Assembly (NCBI GenBank): GCA_937958475.1
Contig: CALFXR010000055.1
Coordinates: 1-17,662, forward strand
Length of the DNA: 17,662 bases
Source: an uncultured Mesorhizobium sp.
GTDB lineage: Bacteria; Pseudomonadota; Alphaproteobacteria; Rhizobiales; Rhizobiaceae
Reading direction: 5' to 3'
The notes beneath the pieces were generated by a model. That model saw only the letters and a program-made list of their open reading frames with translations. It was not told the DNA's origin and made no database searches. The position numbers and the translations under genes are program-made. This document shows positions 1 to 8,426 of this stretch, one piece after another; within the stretch, counting starts at the first letter, position 1; each line of letters starts with the position of its first letter.

Positions 1-357
1 CTCGCCTTCCTCTACGGCTCGATCCTGACCGACGGCGGCGACGGGTCGGGCGGTGTCGCCACGCGCAACGTCTGCGTCTTCGCCGAGGCCGAGGTCGACC
101 GTTCGCCGACCGGCTCCGGCGTCACCGCCCGGCTCGCCGCCATGCACGCCAAAGGCGAGGCCGGCATCGGCCAACAGCGCCTGTTCGAGAGCATCGTCGG
201 CTCGCGCTTCACCGGCGAGGTCGCGCGCCAGGTCGCGCTCGCCGACGGCAGGCAGGGCATCGTCGCCCGCGTCGGTGGCCGTGCGCATTATTCCGGCAGG
301 GCCGAATACTGGGTCGAGGACGGCGACGAACTGGGCAGGGGTTTTCTCGTGCGGTGA
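1..357 (+). CDS. Proline racemase family protein, probable trans-3-hydroxy-L-proline dehydratase (3' part)
   Basis: The gene enters from the left edge, so only the last 118 residues are present and the start lies outside the window. The visible part has the C-terminal hallmark of the proline racemase superfamily, GDGSGGVATRNVCVF followed by DRSPTGSGVTARLA. In proline racemases and 4-hydroxyproline epimerases the second catalytic residue in this loop is Cys (DRSPCGTG). Here it is Thr, the state known for trans-3-hydroxy-L-proline dehydratases, which form delta-1-pyrroline-2-carboxylate. The call therefore combines a residue seen here with family knowledge. The first active-site Cys is upstream and cannot be checked. 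The protein should be a soluble cytoplasmic enzyme of hydroxyproline catabolism. A LysE-family gene follows on the same strand after about 95 nt. Confidence 0.85.
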   Translation, partial: LAFLYGSILTDGGDGSGGVATRNVCVFAEAEVDRSPTGSGVTARLAAMHAKGEAGIGQQRLFESIVGSRFTGEVARQVALADGRQGIVARVGGRAHYSGRAEYWVEDGDELGRGFLVR

Positions 358-451
358 AGACAACGAGGCGCCGCGATCCATCAGTCCCGCTGATTCCTGC
401 ATTCCAAGTTCTCGCTTCTCCCGCCCTCGTGCCTCTGCCATAAGCAGCGCC

Positions 452-1069
452 ATGACCCTCACCGGCTTCATCGCCTATTCCGGCGCCCTCGCGATCGCCG
501 CCGCCATCCCCGGCCCCGGCGTCACCGCGCTGGTGGCGCGCGCGCTGGGCTCCGGCTTCCGCTCCTCGCTGTTCATGGCTTTCGGCCTCGTCGTGGGCGA
601 CCTCACCTACCTGACCGCGGTCGTGCTCGGCCTCGCCTTCGTCGCGCAGACCTTCGGCGCCGTCTTCCTCGTCATCAAGTGGCTGGGCGTCGCCTATCTT
701 GCCTGGCTCGCCTGGACCTTCTGGACCACCGGCATCACCGCCGAGACCATCGAGGCGCGCCGCGTCGGCGGCGGGGCGCTGGCCAGCATGGCTGCGGGCC
801 TCGCCGTGACGCTGGGCAATCCGAAGACGATGATCTTCTATCTCGCCATCACGCCGACCATCGTCGACCTCGCCACCATCACGGCGGCCGACTACGCCGT
901 CCTCGCCGCCATCACCATCGTCGTGCTGCTCGTCGTGCTGGTGCCCTATCTCGTCCTGGCGGCGAAGGCGCGCTGGTTCCTGTCGTCGCCGCGCGCCCTG
1001 AAGGCGCTGAACCGCACGGCGGCGGGATTCATGATGGGCGCGGCCGCGGCCATCGCCGCGCGCCAGTAG
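452..1069 (+). CDS. LysE/RhtB family amino-acid exporter
   Basis: This 205-residue hydrophobic protein has the usual length and layout of LysE/RhtB translocators, about six membrane segments. The N-terminus carries the family signature AAAIPGPGVTALVARALGSG, and GNPKTMIFYLA in the middle corresponds to the conserved GNPK loop. Members export amino acids or similar small metabolites across the inner membrane using the proton gradient. The substrate cannot be told from sequence. I chose the ATG at 452 because homology begins there, although no good Shine-Dalgarno sequence precedes it; the reading frame stays open further upstream. The gene follows the hydroxyproline enzyme and may be co-transcribed with it, but the 94-nt gap makes that uncertain. 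Confidence 0.9.
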   Translation: MTLTGFIAYSGALAIAAAIPGPGVTALVARALGSGFRSSLFMAFGLVVGDLTYLTAVVLGLAFVAQTFGAVFLVIKWLGVAYLAWLAWTFWTTGITAETIEARRVGGGALASMAAGLAVTLGNPKTMIFYLAITPTIVDLATITAADYAVLAAITIVVLLVVLVPYLVLAAKARWFLSSPRALKALNRTAAGFMMGAAAAIAARQ

Positions 1070-1167
1070 CGGCGCTCTCCGTCCCGCACATTTTTTTCGC
1101 GAATGGGCCTCTCGGCATCGGCGGGGATTGATCTTATGTTCGCCACGAACCGCAAGGGAGCGAAACC

Positions 1168-2148
<981 letters not shown>

Positions 2149-2262
2149 GCCGTCCTCCGCCTTCGCCTCGCCCGCCTGGCCCATCCGATAGGGCCGCTTG
2201 CCGCTGACGGGCGGCGGCGGGCGGTGGTGGTGTAGGCCTGCGGGGAAGGGGAGGGGAAATCC

Positions 2263-2880
2263 ATGTATACGCTCTACAGCCGGCCAGGCTCCGGCGGTTT
2301 CGTCGCCGAGGCGGTTCTCGAGATGGCCGGCCAGCCTGTCACGGTGATCAACGTGCCGAAGGCCGAGCCGCCGGCCGCATTCCTCGCCATCAGCCCGCTC
2401 GGCCAGGTCCCGGCGCTGGTGCTCCCCGACGGCCGGGCCATGACGGAATCGGCGGCGATCTCGATCCTCGTTGCCGACCTCCATCCGGAAGCCGGGCTTT
2501 CTCCGGGCATCGGATCCCCGGCGCGGCCGGACTTCTTGCGCTGGATGCTGTTCATGTCGTCGGCGCTCTATCCGGCACTGCTGCGCTATTTCTACGCCGA
2601 TCGCTACACGACCGCGCCGTCGGGCGTCGACGCCGTCCGGGCGGCCGCGCTTCTCGAGACCGACCGCTGCTTCGCCATCGTGGAAAAGGCGCTTGAAGAC
2701 CGCATGTGGCTGGCCGGCGACAAGATGTCGATCGCCGACGTCTATCTCCTGATGCTCGCCCACTGGCACCCCGCCGGCGACCGGCCGCGCGACGAATGGG
2801 TGCGCATCGTCGACCTCTGCTCGCGCCTCCGCGCCCATCCCGTCATCGACCGGCTGAACCGCACGCACCGCTTCTGGTGA
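2263..2880 (+). CDS. Glutathione S-transferase family protein
   Basis: This 205-residue protein has the two-domain GST layout. The N-terminal thioredoxin-like half starts MYTLYSRPGSGG and contains the cis-proline segment GQVPAL (P50) and the glutathione-contacting pair E62-S63. The all-helical C-terminal half contains WLAGDKMSIADVYLLML, the conserved N-capping/hydrophobic staple region (typically ADI or ADV). The Ser at position 6 or 10 would be the candidate catalytic hydroxyl. Such proteins conjugate glutathione to electrophiles or act in thiol redox chemistry, and the true substrate is unknown. A very strong purine-rich ribosome site (GGGGAGGGG) precedes the ATG. It lies downstream of cysK, which fits thiol metabolism, but the 114-nt gap leaves co-transcription open. 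Confidence 0.88.
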   Translation: MYTLYSRPGSGGFVAEAVLEMAGQPVTVINVPKAEPPAAFLAISPLGQVPALVLPDGRAMTESAAISILVADLHPEAGLSPGIGSPARPDFLRWMLFMSSALYPALLRYFYADRYTTAPSGVDAVRAAALLETDRCFAIVEKALEDRMWLAGDKMSIADVYLLMLAHWHPAGDRPRDEWVRIVDLCSRLRAHPVIDRLNRTHRFW

Positions 2881-3011
2881 CAGTGTCCCCGACGGTCGCG
2901 CCGCGCCGCTTCCGCCTTTGTGGGTTGGCAAGCGCGCCTCCATGAACGAGTATCCCTGTCCCTGCGCCGGATGAGGGCGGCGCCGCGATAGCAAGCAACG
3001 GAGGAATGTTC

Positions 3012-3962
3012 ATGCAGAAGTTCGCCAGGAAACTCGTCGCCGCGGGCGCAGTCGCGCTCGTCTTCGCCGCCGGCGCGGCGAAGGCCGATCAGTTCATCAA
3101 CGTGCTCACAGGCGGAACCTCGGGTGTCTACTATCCGCTCGGCGTCGCGCTGTCCGAAATCTACGGCAAGAACATCGAGGGCGTGCGCACCCAGGTGCAG
3201 GCGACCAAGGCCTCCGTCGAGAATTTGAACCTCATCCAGCAGGGCAAGGGCGAGATCGCATTCGCGCTGGGCGATTCCGTCAAGGCCGCATGGGAAGGCA
3301 ACGCCGATGCCGGCTTCTCCGGCAAGCTCGACAAGCTGCGTGCCATCGCCGCGATCTATCCCAACTACATCCAGGTCGTCGCCTCGCAGGAATCCGGCAT
3401 CAAGGAATTCGCCGACCTGAAGGGCAGGAGCCTTTCCGTCGGCGCGCCGAAATCGGGCACCGAGCTCAACGCCCGCGCCATCTTCGGCGCCCTCGGCATG
3501 AGCTACGAGGACCTCGGCAAGACCGAGTACCTGCCGTTCGGCGAGTCCGTCGAGCTGATCAAGAACCGCCAGCTCGACGCCACGCTGCAGTCGGCCGGCC
3601 TCGGCGTCGCCTCGATCAAGGACCTCGCCGTCTCCCTGCCGATCACGGTCGTCGCCGTGCCCGCCGGCGTGGCCGAGAAGCTCGGCGCCCCGTTCCAGGC
3701 CGCGACCATTCCCGCCGGCACCTACGAGGGCCAGGCGGCCGACGTGCCGACGCTGGCCATCACCAACATCCTCGTCACCAGCGCCGACGTCTCCGACGAG
3801 ATCGCCTACCAGATGACGAAGCAGCTCTTCGACCACCTCGATACCATGGTCGCGGCGCACAAGGCGGCATCCGCCATCAAAATCGAGGAAGCGGCGAAGG
3901 GGCTGCCCATCCCGCTGCATCCGGGCGCCGAGCGCTTCTTCAAGGAGAAGGGCCTGATGTAG
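3012..3962 (+). CDS. TAXI family TRAP transporter solute-binding protein
   Basis: This is the periplasmic receptor of a TRAP transporter of the TAXI type. From the ATG at 3012 the protein is 316 residues with a classical signal peptide: basic MQKFARK, a hydrophobic core, and a cleavage site AKA before DQ at residues 25/26. The mature N-terminus has the TAXI hallmark NVLTGGTSGVYYPLG, and the segment around GRSLSVGAPKSGTELNAR is also typical. An ATG at 3006 is in frame, but the GGAG at 3001-3004 would be only 1 nt from it, while it sits 7 nt before 3012, so 3012 is preferred. The fused permease and DUF1850 genes follow. The ligand is unknown; characterised TAXI receptors take acidic organic compounds such as glutamate or 2-oxoglutarate. 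Confidence 0.93.
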   Translation: MQKFARKLVAAGAVALVFAAGAAKADQFINVLTGGTSGVYYPLGVALSEIYGKNIEGVRTQVQATKASVENLNLIQQGKGEIAFALGDSVKAAWEGNADAGFSGKLDKLRAIAAIYPNYIQVVASQESGIKEFADLKGRSLSVGAPKSGTELNARAIFGALGMSYEDLGKTEYLPFGESVELIKNRQLDATLQSAGLGVASIKDLAVSLPITVVAVPAGVAEKLGAPFQAATIPAGTYEGQAADVPTLAITNILVTSADVSDEIAYQMTKQLFDHLDTMVAAHKAASAIKIEEAAKGLPIPLHPGAERFFKEKGLM

Positions 3963-3970
3963 TCCCGCAT

Positions 3971-4015
3971 CGGCCGGCGCAGGCGGCGGCCTTCGGCCGC
4001 ATGCGGCGCCGGCCG
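3971..4015 (+). promoter_or_regulatory. Nested intercistronic hairpin between TRAP receptor and permease genes
   Basis: A perfect 10-bp outer stem is formed by CGGCCGGCGC (3971-3980) and GCGCCGGCCG (4006-4015). Inside it is a second perfect stem, GCGGCC (3986-3991) with GGCCGC (3995-4000), around a TTC loop. No run of T follows, so it is not a standard intrinsic terminator. By analogy with other transporter operons, such a hairpin just behind the receptor gene would protect the receptor mRNA or reduce read-through, giving more receptor than permease. Confidence 0.6.
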
Positions 4016-4041
4016 GCGCTCCGGCGAGTGCGGGGAGGCGC

Positions 4042-6150
4042 ATGTCCGACAAGGCAGGTGAAGCCGCGCCGAGCGCGGCGTTCCACGATCCGACGGGCGA
4101 AGGCTTCCCGGCGGGCGGGCAAGGCCGCCTGCTGTTCTGGATCGCCGTCGCCTTCTCGGCCTGGCAGATCGCCACGGCGGCGCATCTCGTCTCCGTGCCG
4201 AGCCAGGTGCTGCGCGCCGCCCATGTCGGCTTCCTCCTGCTGCTCGCCTTCCCGCTGGTCGCCGCCGCCCGCGGCATGCCGCCGGCGGGCAGGGTGGGCG
4301 CGTGGCTTCTTTCTGCGGCCGGCGTCGTCGTTGCCGTCTACCAGTATGTCGAGTACGCGCCGCTGATCCTGCGTGCCGGCGATCTCAACGGCGTCGATAT
4401 CGTTTTCGGTGTCGTCGCCCTCGTCACCGTCTTCGCCGCCGCCTGGGCGATCATGGGGCCGGCGCTGCCGATCATCTCCGGCCTGTTCCTGCTCTATGCG
4501 CTGTTCGGCGAATACCTTCCCGCTCCGCTCGACCATCGCGGCTACGATTTCGCCCAGGTGATCGACCAGATGGCCTACGGCACCGAGGGCATCTACGGCA
4601 TCCCGATCTACGTCTCGGCGACCTACATCTTCCTGTTCATCCTGTTCGGCTCGTTCCTCGAGCGCGCCGGCATGATCCGCCTGTTCACCGACGTCTCCAT
4701 GGGCCTGGTCGGCCATGCCCGCGGCGGCGCCGCCAAGGTCGCTGTCATCGCCTCGGGCCTGATGGGCACGATCTCCGGCTCGGGCGTCGCCAACGTCGTC
4801 ACCACCGGCCAGTTCACCATCCCGCTGATGAAGCGCTTCGGCTACCGCGCCGCCTTCGCCGGCGGCGTCGAGGCGACCGCCTCGATGGGCGGGCAGATCA
4901 TGCCGCCGGTCATGGGAGCGGTCGCCTTCATCATGGCCGAGACGCTCGGCGTCGAGTATTACGAGGTCGTCAAGGCGGCGCTGATCCCGGCCCTGCTCTA
5001 TTTCGCATCGGCCTTCTGGATGGTGCATCTCGAGGCCGGCCGCCACGGGCTGCTCGGCCTGCCGCGCGCCGACCTGCCGTCGCCGCTGGCCGCCCTGCGC
5101 CGCGGCTGGTACCTGATCCTGCCGCTCGCCGTGCTCGTCTGGCTGCTGTTCTCCGGCTACACGCCGCTCTACGCCGGCACGATCGGGCTGGCGCTCACCG
5201 TGCTGCTCATCCTCGGCGGCTCGGTCGCGCTCGGCATCCCGTCGGCCGTTCTGCGCGTGGTCTTCTGGATCGGCCTCGGCCTCGTCGCGGCGAGCTTCTT
5301 CCGCATCGGCATCAACGCCATCCTCGTCGCTGCCGCATTGCTCGTCGCCGCCAACCTCTTCGTCGCCGGCGGTCGCGACACGCTCGTCGCCTGCCGCGAC
5401 TCGCTCGCCGAGGGCGCGCGCACGGCACTTCCCGTCGGCGTCGCCTGCGCCGTCGTCGGCGTCATCATCGGCACCATGACGCTGACCGGCGTCGCCACGA
5501 CCTTCGGCCAGTTCATCGTCTCGGTCGGCGAAGAGAGCCTGTTCCTGTCGCTGCTCCTGACCATGGTCACCTGCATCATCCTCGGCATGGGCATTCCGAC
5601 CATCCCAAACTACATCATCACCTCGTCGATCGCCGGGCCGGCGCTGCTGGAGCTCGGCGTGCCGCTCATCGTCAGCCACATGTTCGTCTTCTATTTCGGC
5701 ATCCTCGCCGACCTGACGCCGCCGGTGGCGCTGGCCTGCTTCGCCGCTGCGCCGATCGCCCGCGAGAAGGGGCTGAAGATCTCGATCGAGGCGATCAAGG
5801 TCGCCGCGGCCGGCTTCGTCATTCCCTTCATGGCCGTCTACACGCCGGCGCTGATGCTGCAGGACGGCGGGCCGCTCGCCGCCGCCATCGGTTACTGGCC
5901 CGCAGTCGCCTATATCGTGGTGAAGACGGTGCTCGCCATCGGCCTGTGGGGGGCGGCCGTCATCGGCTTCCTCGTCGTGCGCATGACGCTGGCCGAGCGC
6001 CTCCTGGCGGCGGCTGCTGCCTTCACGCTCGTCGCCGCGCTGCCCGCCACCGACGAGGTCGGCTTCGCCCTTTCGGCGATCCTCGTCGCCTGGCACTGGC
6101 GGCGGACGCGGCGCTCCGGGGCCGCCGTGGCGCCGAAGGCCGGCGGATGA
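4042..6150 (+). CDS. TRAP transporter fused permease subunit (DctQM, TAXI type)
   Basis: This 702-residue integral inner-membrane protein fuses the small (DctQ-like, roughly first 170 residues, about four membrane segments) and large (DctM-like, about 12 segments) TRAP permease subunits, the usual arrangement for TAXI systems. The DctM part shows GLVGHARGGAAKVAVIASGL followed by GSGVANVVTTGQFTIPLMK and GGQIMPPVMG, and later GMGIPTIPNYI and ADLTPPVALA, all conserved transport-site regions of TRAP large subunits. Transport is driven by a sodium or proton gradient. A GGGGAGG ribosome site precedes the ATG. Its stop codon overlaps the start of the DUF1850 gene (ATGA), so the two are translationally coupled. 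Confidence 0.95.
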   Translation: MSDKAGEAAPSAAFHDPTGEGFPAGGQGRLLFWIAVAFSAWQIATAAHLVSVPSQVLRAAHVGFLLLLAFPLVAAARGMPPAGRVGAWLLSAAGVVVAVYQYVEYAPLILRAGDLNGVDIVFGVVALVTVFAAAWAIMGPALPIISGLFLLYALFGEYLPAPLDHRGYDFAQVIDQMAYGTEGIYGIPIYVSATYIFLFILFGSFLERAGMIRLFTDVSMGLVGHARGGAAKVAVIASGLMGTISGSGVANVVTTGQFTIPLMKRFGYRAAFAGGVEATASMGGQIMPPVMGAVAFIMAETLGVEYYEVVKAALIPALLYFASAFWMVHLEAGRHGLLGLPRADLPSPLAALRRGWYLILPLAVLVWLLFSGYTPLYAGTIGLALTVLLILGGSVALGIPSAVLRVVFWIGLGLVAASFFRIGINAILVAAALLVAANLFVAGGRDTLVACRDSLAEGARTALPVGVACAVVGVIIGTMTLTGVATTFGQFIVSVGEESLFLSLLLTMVTCIILGMGIPTIPNYIITSSIAGPALLELGVPLIVSHMFVFYFGILADLTPPVALACFAAAPIAREKGLKISIEAIKVAAAGFVIPFMAVYTPALMLQDGGPLAAAIGYWPAVAYIVVKTVLAIGLWGAAVIGFLVVRMTLAERLLAAAAAFTLVAALPATDEVGFALSAILVAWHWRRTRRSGAAVAPKAGG

Positions 6151-6518
6151 GCCTGTGCGTCCTCGCCGCCGGCAAGGCGACGGTATTCGCCGTCTCCGCC
6201 TTCACGCTTTCCTGGACGCATTCGGTCGAGCGCACCGAGTGGCGCGAGGACTGGCTGGTCGAGCCAGCCGGGCTGCGGCTCGTCGAGGCGCGGGTCAAGG
6301 GGTCCGGCGCCGGCATGGAACCCGGCGGGGACGCGGTCCTCGAGGATGGCTGGTACGTCTACCGGCCGCAGCGACCGCCGCAGCCATCGCTGCTGCTCGC
6401 GGCTTCGGGGGCGACGCAGGGCGGCTGGCTGCTGTGCTCCGGCGGCGCGTGCGCTTCATTCGGCGCCGCGGCCGGGGAGACGGTCGAACTCGCGTCGTGC
6501 GCGGGCGACGATCGCTGA
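6147..6518 (+). CDS. DUF1850 domain protein, TAXI-TRAP accessory
   Basis: A 123-residue protein whose ATG overlaps the permease stop (ATGA, 6147-6150). The segment FTLSWTHSVERTEWREDW followed by an acidic, glycine-rich stretch (VKGSGAGMEPGGDAVLEDGWYVYRP) matches DUF1850 proteins, which recur next to fused TAXI-TRAP permeases. The hydrophobic N-terminus (about residues 3-22) suggests an exported or membrane-anchored protein. The biochemical role is not established; conserved neighbourhood implies a part in the assembly or function of the transporter. Two Cys near the C-terminus (CSGGAC) could form a disulfide, which would fit a periplasmic location. Confidence 0.85.
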   Translation: MSLCVLAAGKATVFAVSAFTLSWTHSVERTEWREDWLVEPAGLRLVEARVKGSGAGMEPGGDAVLEDGWYVYRPQRPPQPSLLLAASGATQGGWLLCSGGACASFGAAAGETVELASCAGDDR

Positions 6519-6541
6519 ACGGCGCGGGAGTGGAATCGCCC

Positions 6542-6682
6542 TCAGGCGTAGCGCGAACCGGCGGCGCGGCGGGCGCAGGCCGGTCCGGGGCCGCGCATGT
6601 AGTACCGCTCGGGGCGGTAGGTCGGCGCGAGGAACTCGCGCAGCGCGAATGCGAAACCCTTGATGTGACGCCGCAGTGCCAT
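6542..6682 (-). CDS. Small basic protein, 46 residues, unrecognised
   Basis: I do not recognise this protein. It runs from an ATG at 6682 to a TGA at 6542 and is convergent with the DUF1850 gene. Coding is supported by very high G/C at third positions (roughly 40 of 46 codons), which matches neighbouring genes, and by a protein-like composition: a basic amphipathic start MALRRHIKGFAFALREFLAP, then TYRPERYYMRGPGPACARR. A weak AGGA lies just upstream of the ATG. The frame could be extended to 6979, but that stretch lacks gene-like composition and would cover the intergenic control region of the next gene, so I use the short form. The alternative is a chance ORF. Confidence 0.5.
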   Translation of the reverse strand: MALRRHIKGFAFALREFLAPTYRPERYYMRGPGPACARRAAGSRYA

Positions 6683-7029
6683 AGTCCTGGTCCCTGACCC
6701 TCGGATGTCCCTTCCGATTGGCTGCACCATACGCCGCACCGATGAATAGTCCGTGAACGACATATTAATGTTTGCCGAAAACGCCTTGGAATCATGACGG
6801 AATCCGGCATGAATCGCGGCATTCTCATGGCGCGCGCGCAATTGTCCGCCTTGTGGCATTCCGGCAACGCCGCGCGCTAGGCCAGGACAAGGGGTGGCCG
6901 CCGATCCCGTCGCCGCGAAATTTCGGAACCCGGCGATATGTCGCCCGTTGTCTTGGCGGGCGCGGAGACGCCGCGCCATGGGGCCGACGCCCTCCGAAAA
7001 ACCACCAAAGACAGGAAAGGGAGAGAGCC
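6683..7029. other. Non-coding intergenic region (347 nt) with stress promoter
   Basis: This gap separates the small reverse-strand gene from the yciF-like gene. It has visibly lower GC in its first part (around 6715-6800). I see no convincing protein-coding content in either direction. It must hold the promoter of the small gene, which I cannot place, and it holds the EcfG-type promoter at 6925-6949 for the forward gene. A purine-rich ribosome site (AAGGGAGAGAG) ends the region. Confidence 0.6.
6925..6949 (+). promoter_or_regulatory. EcfG-type (general stress response) promoter of the yciF-like gene
   Basis: GGAAC at 6925-6929 is followed by 16 nt and then CGTT at 6946-6949. This is an exact match to the consensus recognised by the alphaproteobacterial general-stress sigma factor EcfG (GGAAC, 16-17 nt, CGTT). 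It lies about 80 nt upstream of the ATG at 7030 and points towards it. YciF/DUF892 proteins are stress-associated, so function and promoter agree. The match is seen directly; use by EcfG is inferred. Confidence 0.75.
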
Positions 7030-7536
7030 ATGGGCTTCTTTTCGAAGGACATCAAGTCGTTGGACGACCTGTTCGTCCACACGCTGCGCGACATCTACTA
7101 CGCCGAGAAACAGATCCGCGATTCGCTGCCCGACATGGTCGAGAAGGCCACCAATCCGATGCTCAAGCAGGGCTTCCAGAAGCACCTGGAAGAGACCAAG
7201 GGCCACATCGCCCGCGTCGAGGAGGTCTTCCGCATGCACGGCGTCGAGGCGAAGGAGGTCAACTGTCCGGCCATCGACGGCATCCTCGAGGAGGCGAACG
7301 AGGTCGCCGGCGAGGTCGATGACAGGCAGGTCCTCGACGCGGCCCTGATCGCCGCCGCGCAGGCGGTCGAGCACTACGAGATGACCCGCTACGGAACGCT
7401 GGTCGAATGGGCCAAGCAGCTCGGCCGCGCCGACTGCGCTGCGGTGCTGAAGCAGAACCTCGACGAGGAGAAGGCGACCGACAAGAAGCTGACCGAACTC
7501 GCCCAGAGCAAGGTCAATCTCGCCGCCGCCGAATAG
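7030..7536 (+). CDS. DUF892 ferritin-like protein (YciF family)
   Basis: This 168-residue protein is a single ferritin-like helical bundle of the DUF892/YciF family. MGFFSKDIKSLDDLFVHTLR and DIYYAEKQI open the domain, and later helices carry EETKGHIARVEEVF, AVEHYEMTRYGTLVEWA and LDEEKATDKKLTELA, which supply the repeated Glu and His residues of the presumed di-metal site. Family members are cytoplasmic, induced by stress, and thought to bind iron or act in protection from oxidants; the exact reaction is not settled. The ATG at 7030 has a good AAGGGAG-type ribosome site. An exact EcfG promoter match lies upstream, and a long stem-loop follows the gene, so it is probably monocistronic. Confidence 0.92.
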   Translation: MGFFSKDIKSLDDLFVHTLRDIYYAEKQIRDSLPDMVEKATNPMLKQGFQKHLEETKGHIARVEEVFRMHGVEAKEVNCPAIDGILEEANEVAGEVDDRQVLDAALIAAAQAVEHYEMTRYGTLVEWAKQLGRADCAAVLKQNLDEEKATDKKLTELAQSKVNLAAAE

Positions 7537-7576
7537 CGGCAGGCGACGCAGGCCGCCCGAAGGGGCAGGCCGCCGG

Positions 7577-7612
7577 CGGGAACGGCGCGCAACCCCAGCG
7601 CTGCCGTTCCCG
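7577..7612 (+). terminator. Stem-loop downstream of the yciF-like gene, candidate terminator
   Basis: CGGGAACGGC (7577-7586) pairs perfectly with GCCGTTCCCG (7603-7612). The stem continues as GCGC/GCGC (7587-7590 with 7598-7601) past a single bulged T, leaving a 7-nt loop. The tract after it is only weakly T-rich, so this is a candidate terminator or 3' stabiliser, not a textbook intrinsic terminator. It sits between the yciF-like gene and the convergent arsR-like gene and could serve both. Confidence 0.5.
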
Positions 7613-7668
7613 TACGCTCGTCTCGCCCCCTCATTTGCCGTGGGTCGCCGGCAAGGGCGCCGCCGTGA

Positions 7669-8358
7669 TCATGCCGCGTCGGCAAGGAACAGCCGGTTGA
7701 AGTTCGCCCTCCCCTTCGGGCTGAAGGTGACCGCCCTGCCGTCCGGTTGGCGCCGCGCCCATTTCTCCACCATCACCTTGTCGTAGATCGCCGCGCCCAG
7801 CGAGCCGGCGAGGTGGCTGCGCCGCACGCTCCAGTCGAGGCAGGCGCGGCAGACCGGCCGCCGCCCCTTGCGCAGCGCGCCGACGTCGATGCCGATTCCG
7901 GCGAAGAAGGCCGCGCCCGTTGCCGACAGTTCCAGGCCGTCCTCGTTGCGCTCGATGATGCCACGCGCGCAAAGCCCGTCGAGCAGCGCCACGCCCATCG
8001 TGCCGGCGAGGTGGTCGTAGCAGACGCGGGCCTCGCGCATGCCGGTGTCGCGCGGCCCGGGGAGGACCTTCTTCGGGCCGAGCGTCGACGCCACGCCCAT
8101 GATCGATTCCAGCATCGCCGCCACCTGGTGGTCGGCCAGGCGGTAGTAGCGATGGCGACCCTGCCGGGTGACGCGCGCCAGCCCGCCGTCGGCGAGCTTG
8201 GCAAGGTGCGCGCTCGCCGTCGGCAGCGTCACGCCCGCCTCCAGCGCCAGTTCGCTTGCCGTCAGCGCGGTGCCGCCCATCAGTGCCGCAAGCATGTTGG
8301 CGCGCGCCGGCTCGCCGACGAGACTGCCGATCAGCGCCAGATCCGTTCCTGCTTTCAT
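7669..8358 (-). CDS. ArsR-family winged-helix transcriptional regulator with C-terminal cysteine domain
   Basis: A 229-residue regulator. The N-terminal ~90 residues are an ArsR-type winged helix: MLAALMGGTALTASELA, the recognition region TLPTASAHLAKL, and the wing RQGRHRYYRLAD. The protein is about twice the length of a minimal ArsR. The extra C-terminal part has the conserved stretches REARVCYDHLAG (C113) and RRPVCRACLDWS followed by RRSHLAG (C170, C173 as CxxC), so metal or thiol sensing is possible but unproven. GAGGA on the reverse strand about 8 nt before the ATG is the ribosome site. It is divergent from the DUF1127 and NIPSNAP genes across 68 nt and is the obvious candidate to control them and itself. 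Confidence 0.88.
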   Translation of the reverse strand: MKAGTDLALIGSLVGEPARANMLAALMGGTALTASELALEAGVTLPTASAHLAKLADGGLARVTRQGRHRYYRLADHQVAAMLESIMGVASTLGPKKVLPGPRDTGMREARVCYDHLAGTMGVALLDGLCARGIIERNEDGLELSATGAAFFAGIGIDVGALRKGRRPVCRACLDWSVRRSHLAGSLGAAIYDKVMVEKWARRQPDGRAVTFSPKGRANFNRLFLADAA

Positions 8359-8391
8359 GGTTCGGTCCTCATCGAAGCATTCTCACGAACC
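8359..8391. promoter_or_regulatory. Candidate ArsR operator in the divergent promoter region
   Basis: The 68-nt divergent gap contains an inverted repeat GGTTCG (8359-8364) and CGAACC (8386-8391), and a second, shorter pair TTCG/CGAA (8361-8364, 8373-8376). Either could be the binding site of the adjacent regulator. I could not place reliable -35/-10 boxes. The spacing of the longer pair (21 nt) is large for ArsR dimers, so confidence is low. Confidence 0.3.
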
Positions 8392-8426
8392 GAGCACTAT
8401 CCTGGCTCCATATCAAGGAGCCGACG

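Noticed and set aside
1060..1097. GCGCC/GGCGC stem followed by a T7 run, as a lysE terminator
   Set aside because: The stem is only 5 bp and the T run begins 15 nt after it, so the two do not form a normal intrinsic terminator.
3940..6096. 718-codon open frame on the reverse strand opposite the TRAP permease
   Set aside because: Antisense to a clear 702-residue membrane protein; the translation is a repetitive Gly/Asp/Glu/Arg sequence typical of antisense frames.
4302..6146. Long extension of the DUF1850 reading frame upstream through the permease gene
   Set aside because: The upstream part is an Arg-rich shadow frame; DUF1850 similarity begins only at the ATG at 6147, which overlaps the permease stop.
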